From NCBI GenBank assembly GCA_024640085.1, contig JAHEFR010000017.1, forward strand, positions 1 through 64,000: DNA of 64,000 nt, given 5' to 3'. The translations under genes were made by a program, and so were the position numbers. The notes beneath the pieces were generated by a model. The model saw nothing but the letters and a program-made list of their open reading frames with translations. It did not search any database and was not told the DNA's origin. The stretch's first letter is position 1; each line of letters begins with the position of its first letter. The DNA is from Gammaproteobacteria bacterium. GTDB lineage: Bacteria; Pseudomonadota; Gammaproteobacteria; Steroidobacterales; XN24. Shown here piece after piece: positions 49,134 through 56,326 of this stretch.

Positions 49134-50243
49134 ATGACCCGGCCGTCGCTCTCTGACAAAACCGACTCGCAGCGCCTTCAGGAGGCGATGCTGACCAGCC
49201 CGGCGCTGTTCCTGAGGGACGTGGAGCCCCTGCGAGGCGTGGCGGTGTTCACGCCCATGACGGAGGAGTCCTACCGGGCATCGTCCTTCCTGGACAATCG
49301 TATCGTCCGTGCCGGCGATAAGGACGTGATCGCCGACCTCGACGACCTCATGGACCTGGCGTCGAGACACCCGGGCGGACGACGCATCATCCACTACCTG
49401 TTCCATGTGGGTCACTGCGGCTCCACCCTGCTCTCCAGGATCCTCGGTGAGCGGACTTGCTACCTGGCCTTGCGGGAGCCCCCTCTGCTGATGGGCCTGT
49501 CACGCAGCGCCCGCGCCCTCGGACGTCCAGGTTTCCCCATATCGGAGCAGAGATGGGAGTCCCTCAAGGCACTGAGTCTGATGACGCTGGGAAAGACCTG
49601 GCGCTCGGGCCAGACGCCCCTGGTCAAGCCCACCAGCCACGCTGGCAATCTGATTCCAACACTGATGCGCCACAGCGGGCAGGAACGGGCCGTACTCCTC
49701 TACGTGGACCTGGAGACCTACCTCGCCACCATGCTTCGCCCTCACGCCCGTCGAGAGACCCGGCTGTACGCCAGGGACTTCCGGGTGCGGGAATTTTCAT
49801 CGCTTGTGCCTGGCGCGCCGCAGACCACGGACGAATACACCGAAGGACAGCTGGCCGCCATGAGCTGGCTCATGCACGCCCGGGAGATGGCCGCCGCGCT
49901 CGACGATCCTGACATCGCGCCCCGGTGCCTGCCCGTGCATTTCGAGTCCTTCGTGGCGGACCCACGAAGCGTCACCGCCCAGATCTTCGAATTTCTCGGG
50001 CCGCCTCTGACCGCGGGTGAAATGCCTCCGGGCGAGCCGCGGTGGCTTTCGGTGGCGGCCAAGGCACCCGGGGAGGCTTACTCCGCCGGTGACCGCGAGC
50101 GGGAGCTCGCTCTCAGCCGATCTGAAAACGCCGACGGGATCGCAGACGGACTGGCGTGGGCATCCGGGGCCTGCGAGGCCGACCCGTTCACTGGCCTGGC
50201 GGAGCGGTTCCCTCCTGCCAGGGTACATCCAGCGCGGCCTTGA
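49134..50243 (+). CDS. Sulfotransferase-like protein without TPRs
   Basis: A 369-residue protein. The 5'-loop candidate is FHVGHCGSTLLSRILGE (near residue 90), typical of stand-alone bacterial sulfotransferase-family proteins, followed by ALREPPLLMGL. The expected 3'-phosphate motif (R-D-P...S) is replaced by LYVDLETYLATML, so PAPS binding is uncertain. It has no TPR, and lies alone on the plus strand between two minus-strand sulfotransferase operons. No Shine-Dalgarno sequence precedes the ATG at 49134. The 3' end overlaps the convergent gene at 50188 by 56 bases. Its role in the island may be structural or catalytic; the sequence does not decide. Confidence 0.75.
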   Translation: MTRPSLSDKTDSQRLQEAMLTSPALFLRDVEPLRGVAVFTPMTEESYRASSFLDNRIVRAGDKDVIADLDDLMDLASRHPGGRRIIHYLFHVGHCGSTLLSRILGERTCYLALREPPLLMGLSRSARALGRPGFPISEQRWESLKALSLMTLGKTWRSGQTPLVKPTSHAGNLIPTLMRHSGQERAVLLYVDLETYLATMLRPHARRETRLYARDFRVREFSSLVPGAPQTTDEYTEGQLAAMSWLMHAREMAAALDDPDIAPRCLPVHFESFVADPRSVTAQIFEFLGPPLTAGEMPPGEPRWLSVAAKAPGEAYSAGDRERELALSRSENADGIADGLAWASGACEADPFTGLAERFPPARVHPARP

Positions 50244-52011
50244 GGGGCCCGAGCCACCGGCTGTAGCGCCGCCATCGCCCGACGCTCGACTCATAGACGG
50301 GCTGCCGGACCTGCAGATGGCTCGCCGTACGCACTACGCGCCGGCTTTCATGGAACCGGAGGCAGGCATCCTCCCATTCCAGATCGAGGAACTCCAACAT
50401 GGCGCGGGCGCCGGCCTCCGGTTCGGATACCAGATCCTCGTAGGCCACCTTGTGGATCGGGAGATCCAGCACGCGCTGCCAATGCTCCATCAGCCGCCGA
50501 TAGCCCTGGTAGTACAGTCCGATGCAGCTCAGGTCTCTCGTGAATCCCATGCCGGGACTCTGGAAGTCCTGCTGGAAGCACGACAGCCCCGTATCCATCG
50601 GATCGCGAATGCAGTGGATGACGTGGGCCCCCGGGAACAGAAGCTGTACCAGGCCCAGGTTCAGGAAGTTGGCCGGCAACTTGTCGATCGATCTAAGCGC
50701 GGAGGTCCCGTCGGTGCCGTCCCCGTCCAGATATTCAAAGGCAACACGGGAAAGCTCCGCCACATCCGTGCTCTCCAGGCATTCCGGCCAGCGAGTCGCC
50801 GCCGGCCCACCGGACAGGCGGCGCGGTAGCTGATAGAAATCGGTGCGCTCCCCACAGGCGTGGACCCGGGAATGAGAGCCGAGTATCTGCTCCACCAGGG
50901 ACGTGCCGGACCGGGGCATGCCGACGATGAACACCGGCCGGTCCGATTCGCATCCGGATCCCGGCAGCGCCCGCAGCCGCTCGGGGGTGAAGAAACCGAT
51001 CAGGCGATGGACGGTGTCGCGATATCCCTCGGGATCGAAATCGACCGGCTGTGCATGGTTCGCAGCCTGGAAAGCCCCGAACGCCGCCTCGTAGTCGCCA
51101 CCAGCTTCCGAAATCCGCCCGTGCAGGTTCAGCGCCGCGGCCCTAATAGCCGGGTCCATCCCGGAGGGATCGACATTGTCGAGCCGGGCCTCGGCCTCTT
51201 CGCGCCTGTCGAGGGCGAAGAGTTGACGCGCCTCGGACACCACCGCCCAGTCGGGAACCCGGGACCAGCCGAACCCACGGAGCAATGTCAGGACTTCTTC
51301 GCTGCGCCCCTGCAGTTCGAGCACGTGGGTCAGGGACGCGGCCGCCACCGGGTCGCCGGGTTTCCTTTCGAGGGCCCGGCGCAACAGCCGCTCGGCGCGT
51401 TCGTACCTGCCCATGGCATCCATAACGGCGCCCAACCCGGTCAGGGCGTCTGCATGATCCGGATCGATGCTCAGGGCTTCGCCATAGGCCGCCTCTGCTT
51501 CGTCTTGACGGCCGGTGCCCTGGAGGGCGTCGCCGAGGAGACAGCGCACCCCGGGGTTTGCCGGGTCCACCGCCGCCGCGTCGCGCAACATCGCGAGCCC
51601 GGATTCGACCTCGCCCCGTGAGATCTCCACGGAAGCCAGGTTACCGAGGGCCCGGGCGGAGGCCGGATCAATTGATACCGCCTTTCGGAACGCGCCGGCG
51701 GCTCCTTCCAGGTCGCCCAGACCGCGGCGGACATGACCGAGGCCGTTCCACGCGTCGGCGGATCCCGGTTCGAGGCGTACCGCCTCCTCGAAAGCGCTGT
51801 GTGCCGCCGGGAGGCGGCGCAAGTTGTTTAGCGCCCTGCCCAACTGCACATGGACCGATGCCATCTCCGGCGCCAGTGCCGCTGCCTGTTCCAGGAGAGG
51901 AAGAGCCAAGTCTGGTCGACCCTGGTCGACGGACCGGCGAGCATTTTCGGTGAGCTGTCCGGCGCGTTCGCCCGGTGAGGCGGTGGATCCGGATCCGCCG
52001 CCGGGACTCAT
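50188..52011 (-). CDS. TPR-sulfotransferase with TPST-like CGERT motif
   Basis: A 607-residue protein, third gene of the second sulfotransferase-oxygenase operon. TPRs about 15-325; sulfotransferase domain about 360-600 with MPRSGTSLVEQILGSHSR, VHACGERTDFYQLP (Glu388), IRDPMDTGLSCFQQ and VRQPVYESSVGRWRRY. The CGERT sequence is closer to the catalytic Glu region of animal tyrosylprotein sulfotransferases (CGEET) than the GAGEL of the paralogues. The ATG overlaps the oxygenase stop as ATGA (52008-52011), so translation is coupled. A longer open frame to 52125 overlaps the oxygenase and is not the start. Confidence 0.92.
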   Translation of the reverse strand: MSPGGGSGSTASPGERAGQLTENARRSVDQGRPDLALPLLEQAAALAPEMASVHVQLGRALNNLRRLPAAHSAFEEAVRLEPGSADAWNGLGHVRRGLGDLEGAAGAFRKAVSIDPASARALGNLASVEISRGEVESGLAMLRDAAAVDPANPGVRCLLGDALQGTGRQDEAEAAYGEALSIDPDHADALTGLGAVMDAMGRYERAERLLRRALERKPGDPVAAASLTHVLELQGRSEEVLTLLRGFGWSRVPDWAVVSEARQLFALDRREEAEARLDNVDPSGMDPAIRAAALNLHGRISEAGGDYEAAFGAFQAANHAQPVDFDPEGYRDTVHRLIGFFTPERLRALPGSGCESDRPVFIVGMPRSGTSLVEQILGSHSRVHACGERTDFYQLPRRLSGGPAATRWPECLESTDVAELSRVAFEYLDGDGTDGTSALRSIDKLPANFLNLGLVQLLFPGAHVIHCIRDPMDTGLSCFQQDFQSPGMGFTRDLSCIGLYYQGYRRLMEHWQRVLDLPIHKVAYEDLVSEPEAGARAMLEFLDLEWEDACLRFHESRRVVRTASHLQVRQPVYESSVGRWRRYSRWLGPLKAALDVPWQEGTAPPGQ

Positions 52012-52625
52012 CGGAGCGGATAGGAGAACCGGAACGCGTCTTCCGGGTCCTGGAGATTCAGGTAACTCGTGACGATGTACTTGTCCCCGGACACCGGCGG
52101 CTCCCCGCAATGTTCGTACATCCACATGGGCGGAAACATCACCAGTCGGCCTTCGCGGGGCGCGATCCGGGGACCGAGGACCGGGAATACGGTCTCACCG
52201 CCCTCATCCACAGTATTGAGGTACCAGAGGAAGGCCACGATCCGGACGGAGGTCTTGTGGTCGAAGGCGTCGAAATGCAGCGGGAATCGATCCTGGCTCG
52301 ATGCCCCGGCCCTGTATTTCTTTATCTTCAGGTGCTCGAAGGCGCCGGAGATCTTTCTTGACAGCATCTTCGCCTGGGGCACCGACGCAAAATCACGCAG
52401 GTGCCTGACCATGTTCTCGACGAAGGCCGTCTCGATCTCCCTCCACTCGGGACGGGGATTACGGGTAACGATGTTCTCTACCCAGGTGTCCTGTCTCGGA
52501 CGTCGGAACTGGCCGTCCGTATCCGCTTCGAACAACTCGATCACTTGTCGGCACACGGTGGGATCGATGGCGGCGTCGTAGACACGAATCAATCCGGTCA
52601 GAGGGATGTCACCGTCAGCAGTCAT
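52008..52625 (-). CDS. Prolyl-4-hydroxylase-like 2OG/Fe(II) oxygenase between two sulfotransferases
   Basis: A 205-residue oxygenase of the P4H/2OG-FeII_Oxy_3 type, different from the TIGR02466-like enzymes elsewhere in the window. The triad is HFDAF (His117, Asp119) and His172 in WMYEHCGEPP, with the 2-oxoglutarate-binding Lys in SGDKYIVTSYL. The stretch FLWYLNTVDEGGETVFP is the classical P4H core. The gene overlaps the upstream sulfotransferase by 11 bases and the downstream one by four, so it is physically locked between them. The start is the ATG at 52625. Hydroxylation of Pro, Lys or Asn on a protein partner is plausible. Confidence 0.9.
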   Translation of the reverse strand: MTADGDIPLTGLIRVYDAAIDPTVCRQVIELFEADTDGQFRRPRQDTWVENIVTRNPRPEWREIETAFVENMVRHLRDFASVPQAKMLSRKISGAFEHLKIKKYRAGASSQDRFPLHFDAFDHKTSVRIVAFLWYLNTVDEGGETVFPVLGPRIAPREGRLVMFPPMWMYEHCGEPPVSGDKYIVTSYLNLQDPEDAFRFSYPLR

Positions 52626-54744
52626 AGCCGAATCTCTCGATGTGCGGCGCCAGTAGCCCCATGTGAGGCTCCAGCTGCGCCCGGTAGGCGCGCCAGCGTC
52701 CGCTCGCCCTGGCATAGACCGGCTCCGCCACCTGATGGTAGCTGTTGGTGTTGATCCGGCCCCGTTCGGCTACCCGCCCGGTATAGTCCAGAACGGCCGG
52801 CTCCCAGGGCACGCCGAGGAATTCCAGGACACGCCGGACCTCGGACTCCATGTCATCCACCAGCGACTCGTATCGGACGGCGTGCCATTGCAACGGGAAT
52901 TTCGAGGCGTAGATATGCCATAGACTCATCACCTTGTCGTAGAGCCTGACCGACTCCTCGAGCGTGTAGAAATTGGCGAACGCAGCGCTGACGGTGAAAT
53001 GCTGCATGAAATTGGACAAGACCACGTCGCAGGGATGCCTGAGGCAGAACACGAATCTGGCGTCCGGGAACAATCGCCAGAGCATACCGGCGTGAACCGT
53101 CCGGATGGGCATCTTGTCGATCACCACGCCGTCGAAGCCGTCGGGGACGAACTGGGCCAACGCGTCCAGGTAGTCATGCCGGAGGCCGGCGATGTCATCT
53201 TCAGTCAGCACTGCCAGCTGATCGGGGAACCCCCGCGGACTCTGCCGTAGCTTGTCGATCACAGGCATGATGGTGAACTGTTCCTCCACCGTCGCGATCC
53301 CGGGATGGCTGTCCAGAACGACGTCCAGCAGCGTCGTGCCCGAGCGCGGAAAGCCGAACATAAACACCGGACGCTCGCCCTCCAGCGCGGGAACAGGAGT
53401 CCAGGCACCGGTATCCATGGTCGAGAAGAATCCATTGAGCCGATCCAGCATATCGAGGAATCGTTTCGGATCGGCCTCCCGGGCCCGGACCGTCTGGCTC
53501 GCCAGCCGGTTCGCCTCGCAGAAATTCCCGAAGGCCTCTCCGGCCTCGCCCGCCCGGTCGAGGAGATAGCCCAGCTCGTAATGCACCTGCTCCGCTAGAC
53601 GCGGATCCAGTGCCGCCGGATCCAGAAGTCGGAGGCGGGCGAGGCCCTCCTCAACCCTGCCCTGGCGGCGGTCTGCCTTGGCGGCCTCGAGATTCAGCCG
53701 GGCGTGACCAGGATCCAGCTCCAGACCTTTCTCCAGCATCGCCTGCATATCGGCAAGCCGGTTGGTCTCCTCGTACAGCGCGGCCAGTTCCGCATAGACC
53801 TGAACCAGCCCCTCGTCCAGCTCCAGCGCGCGCAAGAGGCTGCGCTCCGCTTCCTCGCTGCGGCGCTGTTCGACGTGAACCAGCCCGAGATTCAAATGTA
53901 GCACCGGATTCTCCGGGTCGACTTCGATGGCATCCCGATAGGTGTCTGCGGCAACCTTCAGCTGCCCCTTGGTGTGGTAGGCGATAGCCAGGTTGAGCAG
54001 CGTGGGGACGTGCCTGGGCCGAGCCTCCCGGGCCTTCTCCAGACACTCCATGCCCCCGTCCAGATCTCCCAGAACCGTCATCACTGTGCCCAGGTTGTAC
54101 CTGGCCGAAGCATTGTCCGGATCGATCATCAGCGCGTGATCGAACGCGTCCCGGGCTTCCTCCATCTTCCCCTGGGCGCGGTACACGTGTCCGAGGTGAT
54201 CGTAGGCCACGGCAAAGTCCGGACGGATGATCACGGCCCGCCGGAACGCGTCGGCTGCCTCTTCGAAACGGCCCATGTTGTTCAGCGCGCGACCCATGGT
54301 GTCATAGGCCCCGGCGTAATTGGGGTCCGCCTTCAGCGCCTGGAAACAGCTGTCGATGGCCGCTTCGAACTCGCTCTTGCGAAGCAGCAGTTCCGCCAGG
54401 TTGTTGTGCCCCGCGGCCAGATCCGGGCGGAGGGCAACCGCCTGACCGTAAGCCGTCGCGGCCTCATCGAACTTGCCGCGGACCCTGAGGAGGTTGCCCA
54501 GGCTATTCAGGAAGGCGCCTTTCATGGGATCGATGGCGATCGCCTTTCGGACCAGGCGCTCCGCGTCGTCGAGGCGGCCCTCCTTGGCGTCGATGTTCCC
54601 CAGGCTGTGTAGCGCGTCGGCATGATCGGGCTGCAGTTGCAGCACTTCCATCAGTCGGGATCTCGCCGTGGCCAGGTCGCCCCGTACCTGCAGCCTCTGG
54701 GCCAGGCGGTAGATCTTTGTGATGGAGTTGCTTGGATCTTTCAT
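52615..54744 (-). CDS. TPR-sulfotransferase, first gene of the second sulfotransferase-oxygenase operon
   Basis: A 709-residue protein with about twelve TPRs (residues 5-430, regular 34-residue units such as AADAFRRAVIIRPDFAVAYD) and a sulfotransferase domain from about 455: FPRSGTTLLDVVLDSHPG, ATVEEQFTIMP (Glu487, Glu488), LRHPCDVVLSNFM and VAEPVYARASGRWRAY. This subtype differs from the GAGEL paralogues in having an acidic pair followed by an IMP tail, which resembles the EETRIIP of eukaryotic tyrosylprotein sulfotransferases. I chose the ATG at 54744; a frame open to 54924 would add a leader that contains one arm of an inverted repeat. Confidence 0.9.
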   Translation of the reverse strand: MKDPSNSITKIYRLAQRLQVRGDLATARSRLMEVLQLQPDHADALHSLGNIDAKEGRLDDAERLVRKAIAIDPMKGAFLNSLGNLLRVRGKFDEAATAYGQAVALRPDLAAGHNNLAELLLRKSEFEAAIDSCFQALKADPNYAGAYDTMGRALNNMGRFEEAADAFRRAVIIRPDFAVAYDHLGHVYRAQGKMEEARDAFDHALMIDPDNASARYNLGTVMTVLGDLDGGMECLEKAREARPRHVPTLLNLAIAYHTKGQLKVAADTYRDAIEVDPENPVLHLNLGLVHVEQRRSEEAERSLLRALELDEGLVQVYAELAALYEETNRLADMQAMLEKGLELDPGHARLNLEAAKADRRQGRVEEGLARLRLLDPAALDPRLAEQVHYELGYLLDRAGEAGEAFGNFCEANRLASQTVRAREADPKRFLDMLDRLNGFFSTMDTGAWTPVPALEGERPVFMFGFPRSGTTLLDVVLDSHPGIATVEEQFTIMPVIDKLRQSPRGFPDQLAVLTEDDIAGLRHDYLDALAQFVPDGFDGVVIDKMPIRTVHAGMLWRLFPDARFVFCLRHPCDVVLSNFMQHFTVSAAFANFYTLEESVRLYDKVMSLWHIYASKFPLQWHAVRYESLVDDMESEVRRVLEFLGVPWEPAVLDYTGRVAERGRINTNSYHQVAEPVYARASGRWRAYRAQLEPHMGLLAPHIERFGYDC

Positions 54745-55178
54745 CGAGGACCTGTCAACACTTACCCGATCATCGCGGCAAGGGTCGCTATTCGCCACGC
54801 CAGGTGCGGCGAGCGTCATGTAGCGCCGCGACATGAACGAGCGGCAATGCTCCGCGCCGAAAAGATGACGCGTCCCGAGGGGTTTGGCCCAAAAACCCCC
54901 GTGGCGGCATTGCTCGTCGTTCATTCAGTGTCACCAAACCTCCTCCCCTCGCGCCCGGCCACAGCCGTTTTCGCGCAGCAAGGCGACGACCAGGTAGGGG
55001 TCAACGAGCCCTGGACGGAATCCCGGCGTACCGGCGCGGTCAGAATAGGAATTATCGCTGTTTGCCGCGGGCAGGCAAAGGACGCGCCCGGGGCGCGGTC
55101 AGCGGCGGGCAACGCTCTCATGGCGGCACCCTCCGAATTTCTGCTAAGTTTCAGTCCGTACTCCCACAGGTGCCTCGT
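54745..55178. other. Divergent intergenic region with a nested inverted repeat
   Basis: 434 bases separate the minus-strand sulfotransferase from the plus-strand exported protein. Apart from the inverted repeat at 54833-54924, described separately, I see only short frames without ribosome sites. Promoters for both genes must lie here but are not clear by eye. Confidence 0.4.
54833..54924. repeat. Nested inverted repeat in the sulfotransferase leader
   Basis: Outer arms 54833-54850 (ATGAACGAGCGGCAATGC) and 54907-54924 are inverted copies that match at 15 of 18 positions, with the three mismatches together in the centre. Inside, GGGGTTT (54879-54885) pairs with AAACCCC (54893-54899) around a seven-base loop. 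On the minus strand this lies about 90-180 bases before the sulfotransferase ATG at 54744, within its likely leader, so it could fold into a two-level hairpin. No T run follows either stem, so it is not a standard terminator. Confidence 0.6.
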
Positions 55179-55793
55179 ATGCGAAAGACCCGCCCCTTGA
55201 TGTTGGCTGCGACCATCCTCGTAAGTTCCGTCGTCAATGGTGCGGACGACAGCGACAGCAGCGCCTCCGCATTCATGAAATGCGCTCGTATCGCCAGTGA
55301 CGCCCAGCGGTTGTCCTGTTATGACCGCCTTGCGACGGAACTGATCGAACTTGGTGTCTCGAGCCCTGCTGACACTGCCGCCGCTCCGGCGCCGGCCCAG
55401 AGTCAGCCGCAAACCCAGGCTCGGGCAGCCCAGACAGACGACGAGACCGAGGCGACGACCCAGGCCCAGACCGCACCGTCCGGCCTGATAGGCGGGTCTG
55501 GCGCCGGCGCGATCTCAACCACCGAAGAAGGCTTCGGGCTGGAGAGCGTCAAAGGCGCCCAGGACAAGGACATCAAGTCCATTCAGAGCCGTTTCGACGG
55601 CGAGTTCACAGGCTGGGACGGCGACACCGTCTTCCCGCTCAAGAACGGCCAGGTCTGGCAGCAGATCGAATCGGGCCGGATGGGCTGGAAAGCCACCGAT
55701 CCCATGATCACCATCAAGCGCGGGTTTATGGGCAGCTACCAGTTGTCCGTGGAGGGGGTCAACAAGAAGGTCCGCGTGAAACGGATCAAGTAG
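55179..55793 (+). CDS. Exported protein with C-x6-R-x3-Cys and C-terminal beta domain, function unknown
   Basis: A 204-residue protein. Signal peptide residues 1-20 (MLAATILVSSVVNGA). The mature N-terminus has the pattern MKCARIASDAQRLSCYDRLA, a cysteine-pair motif that recurs in exported gammaproteobacterial proteins. A disordered Gln/Ala/Thr-rich linker follows (about 60-110), then a compact C-terminal domain with FDGEFTGWDGDTVFPLKNGQ and VWQQIESGRMGWKA, ending KKVRVKRIK. I know this C-terminal pattern from hypothetical proteins only. The ATG at 55179 is chosen because it gives the signal peptide; the frame is open further upstream. Confidence 0.75.
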   Translation: MRKTRPLMLAATILVSSVVNGADDSDSSASAFMKCARIASDAQRLSCYDRLATELIELGVSSPADTAAAPAPAQSQPQTQARAAQTDDETEATTQAQTAPSGLIGGSGAGAISTTEEGFGLESVKGAQDKDIKSIQSRFDGEFTGWDGDTVFPLKNGQVWQQIESGRMGWKATDPMITIKRGFMGSYQLSVEGVNKKVRVKRIK

Positions 55794-55805
55794 ACCGTGC
55801 CGCGG

Positions 55806-56279
55806 TCAGACCTCCGGCTCTACCAGAGGGCCCTCGGTCTGACGCCAAATTTCCTCGTTCTCAATCAGGGAGTAGAGGCCCTCGGCCTGGGCCTGCAGCC
55901 GCTGCGCCACTTTCTGCCAATCCACGTCATCCACGGTCTCCGTCGAGTCCTCTTTGCTTTCGAGTTGCTCCAGTCGGGCGCCCTGCAACTGCCACTTCAT
56001 TGTGAAATGGCGCGCGGCGTCCCGCGCCGTCTCCGCCAGCGACCCCTCGATGTGATCAGTGGGAATATCGCTGCCGGAGATCACCCAGTAAGCGCGATTC
56101 TTATCTGATTTGGGCCATATCTTGCCGATGAACAGTCTGTGGGGGAGTGTCCAGACTGCGTGTCCCACGGCCTCCTCCTGAAACAGATCGCTGCTCCGGG
56201 CGTGATCGCCCATGCCGCGAAGCTCTGTCTTGACCCACTCCGTATAGGCCTCGAGTTCCTGTTGATTACTGAACGCCAT
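55806..56279 (-). CDS. DUF4826-type protein
   Basis: A 157-residue soluble protein without signal peptide. The core WTLPHRLFIGKIWPKSDKN followed by RAYWVISGSDIPTDHI is characteristic of the DUF4826 family. The C-terminal half is helical and rich in Glu and Gln. Function is unknown. GGAGGTGA nine bases before the ATG at 56279 fixes the start (a GTG two codons upstream is also open). It is convergent with the exported protein gene and lies 48 bases downstream of the minus-strand TPR gene's end, so it could be read from either a separate promoter or the cluster transcript only if on the same strand, which it is. Confidence 0.7.
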   Translation of the reverse strand: MAFSNQQELEAYTEWVKTELRGMGDHARSSDLFQEEAVGHAVWTLPHRLFIGKIWPKSDKNRAYWVISGSDIPTDHIEGSLAETARDAARHFTMKWQLQGARLEQLESKEDSTETVDDVDWQKVAQRLQAQAEGLYSLIENEEIWRQTEGPLVEPEV

Positions 56280-56326
56280 CGTCACTCACCTCCTGGAAAT
56301 CTGCCCGCTCGCCTGCCGACGCGAAT

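Noticed and set aside
54745-54924. N-terminal extension of the sulfotransferase to an ATG at 54924
   Set aside because: It would encode the arms of the inverted repeat and a Cys/His/Arg-rich leader; the ATG at 54744 gives the TPR start seen in paralogues.
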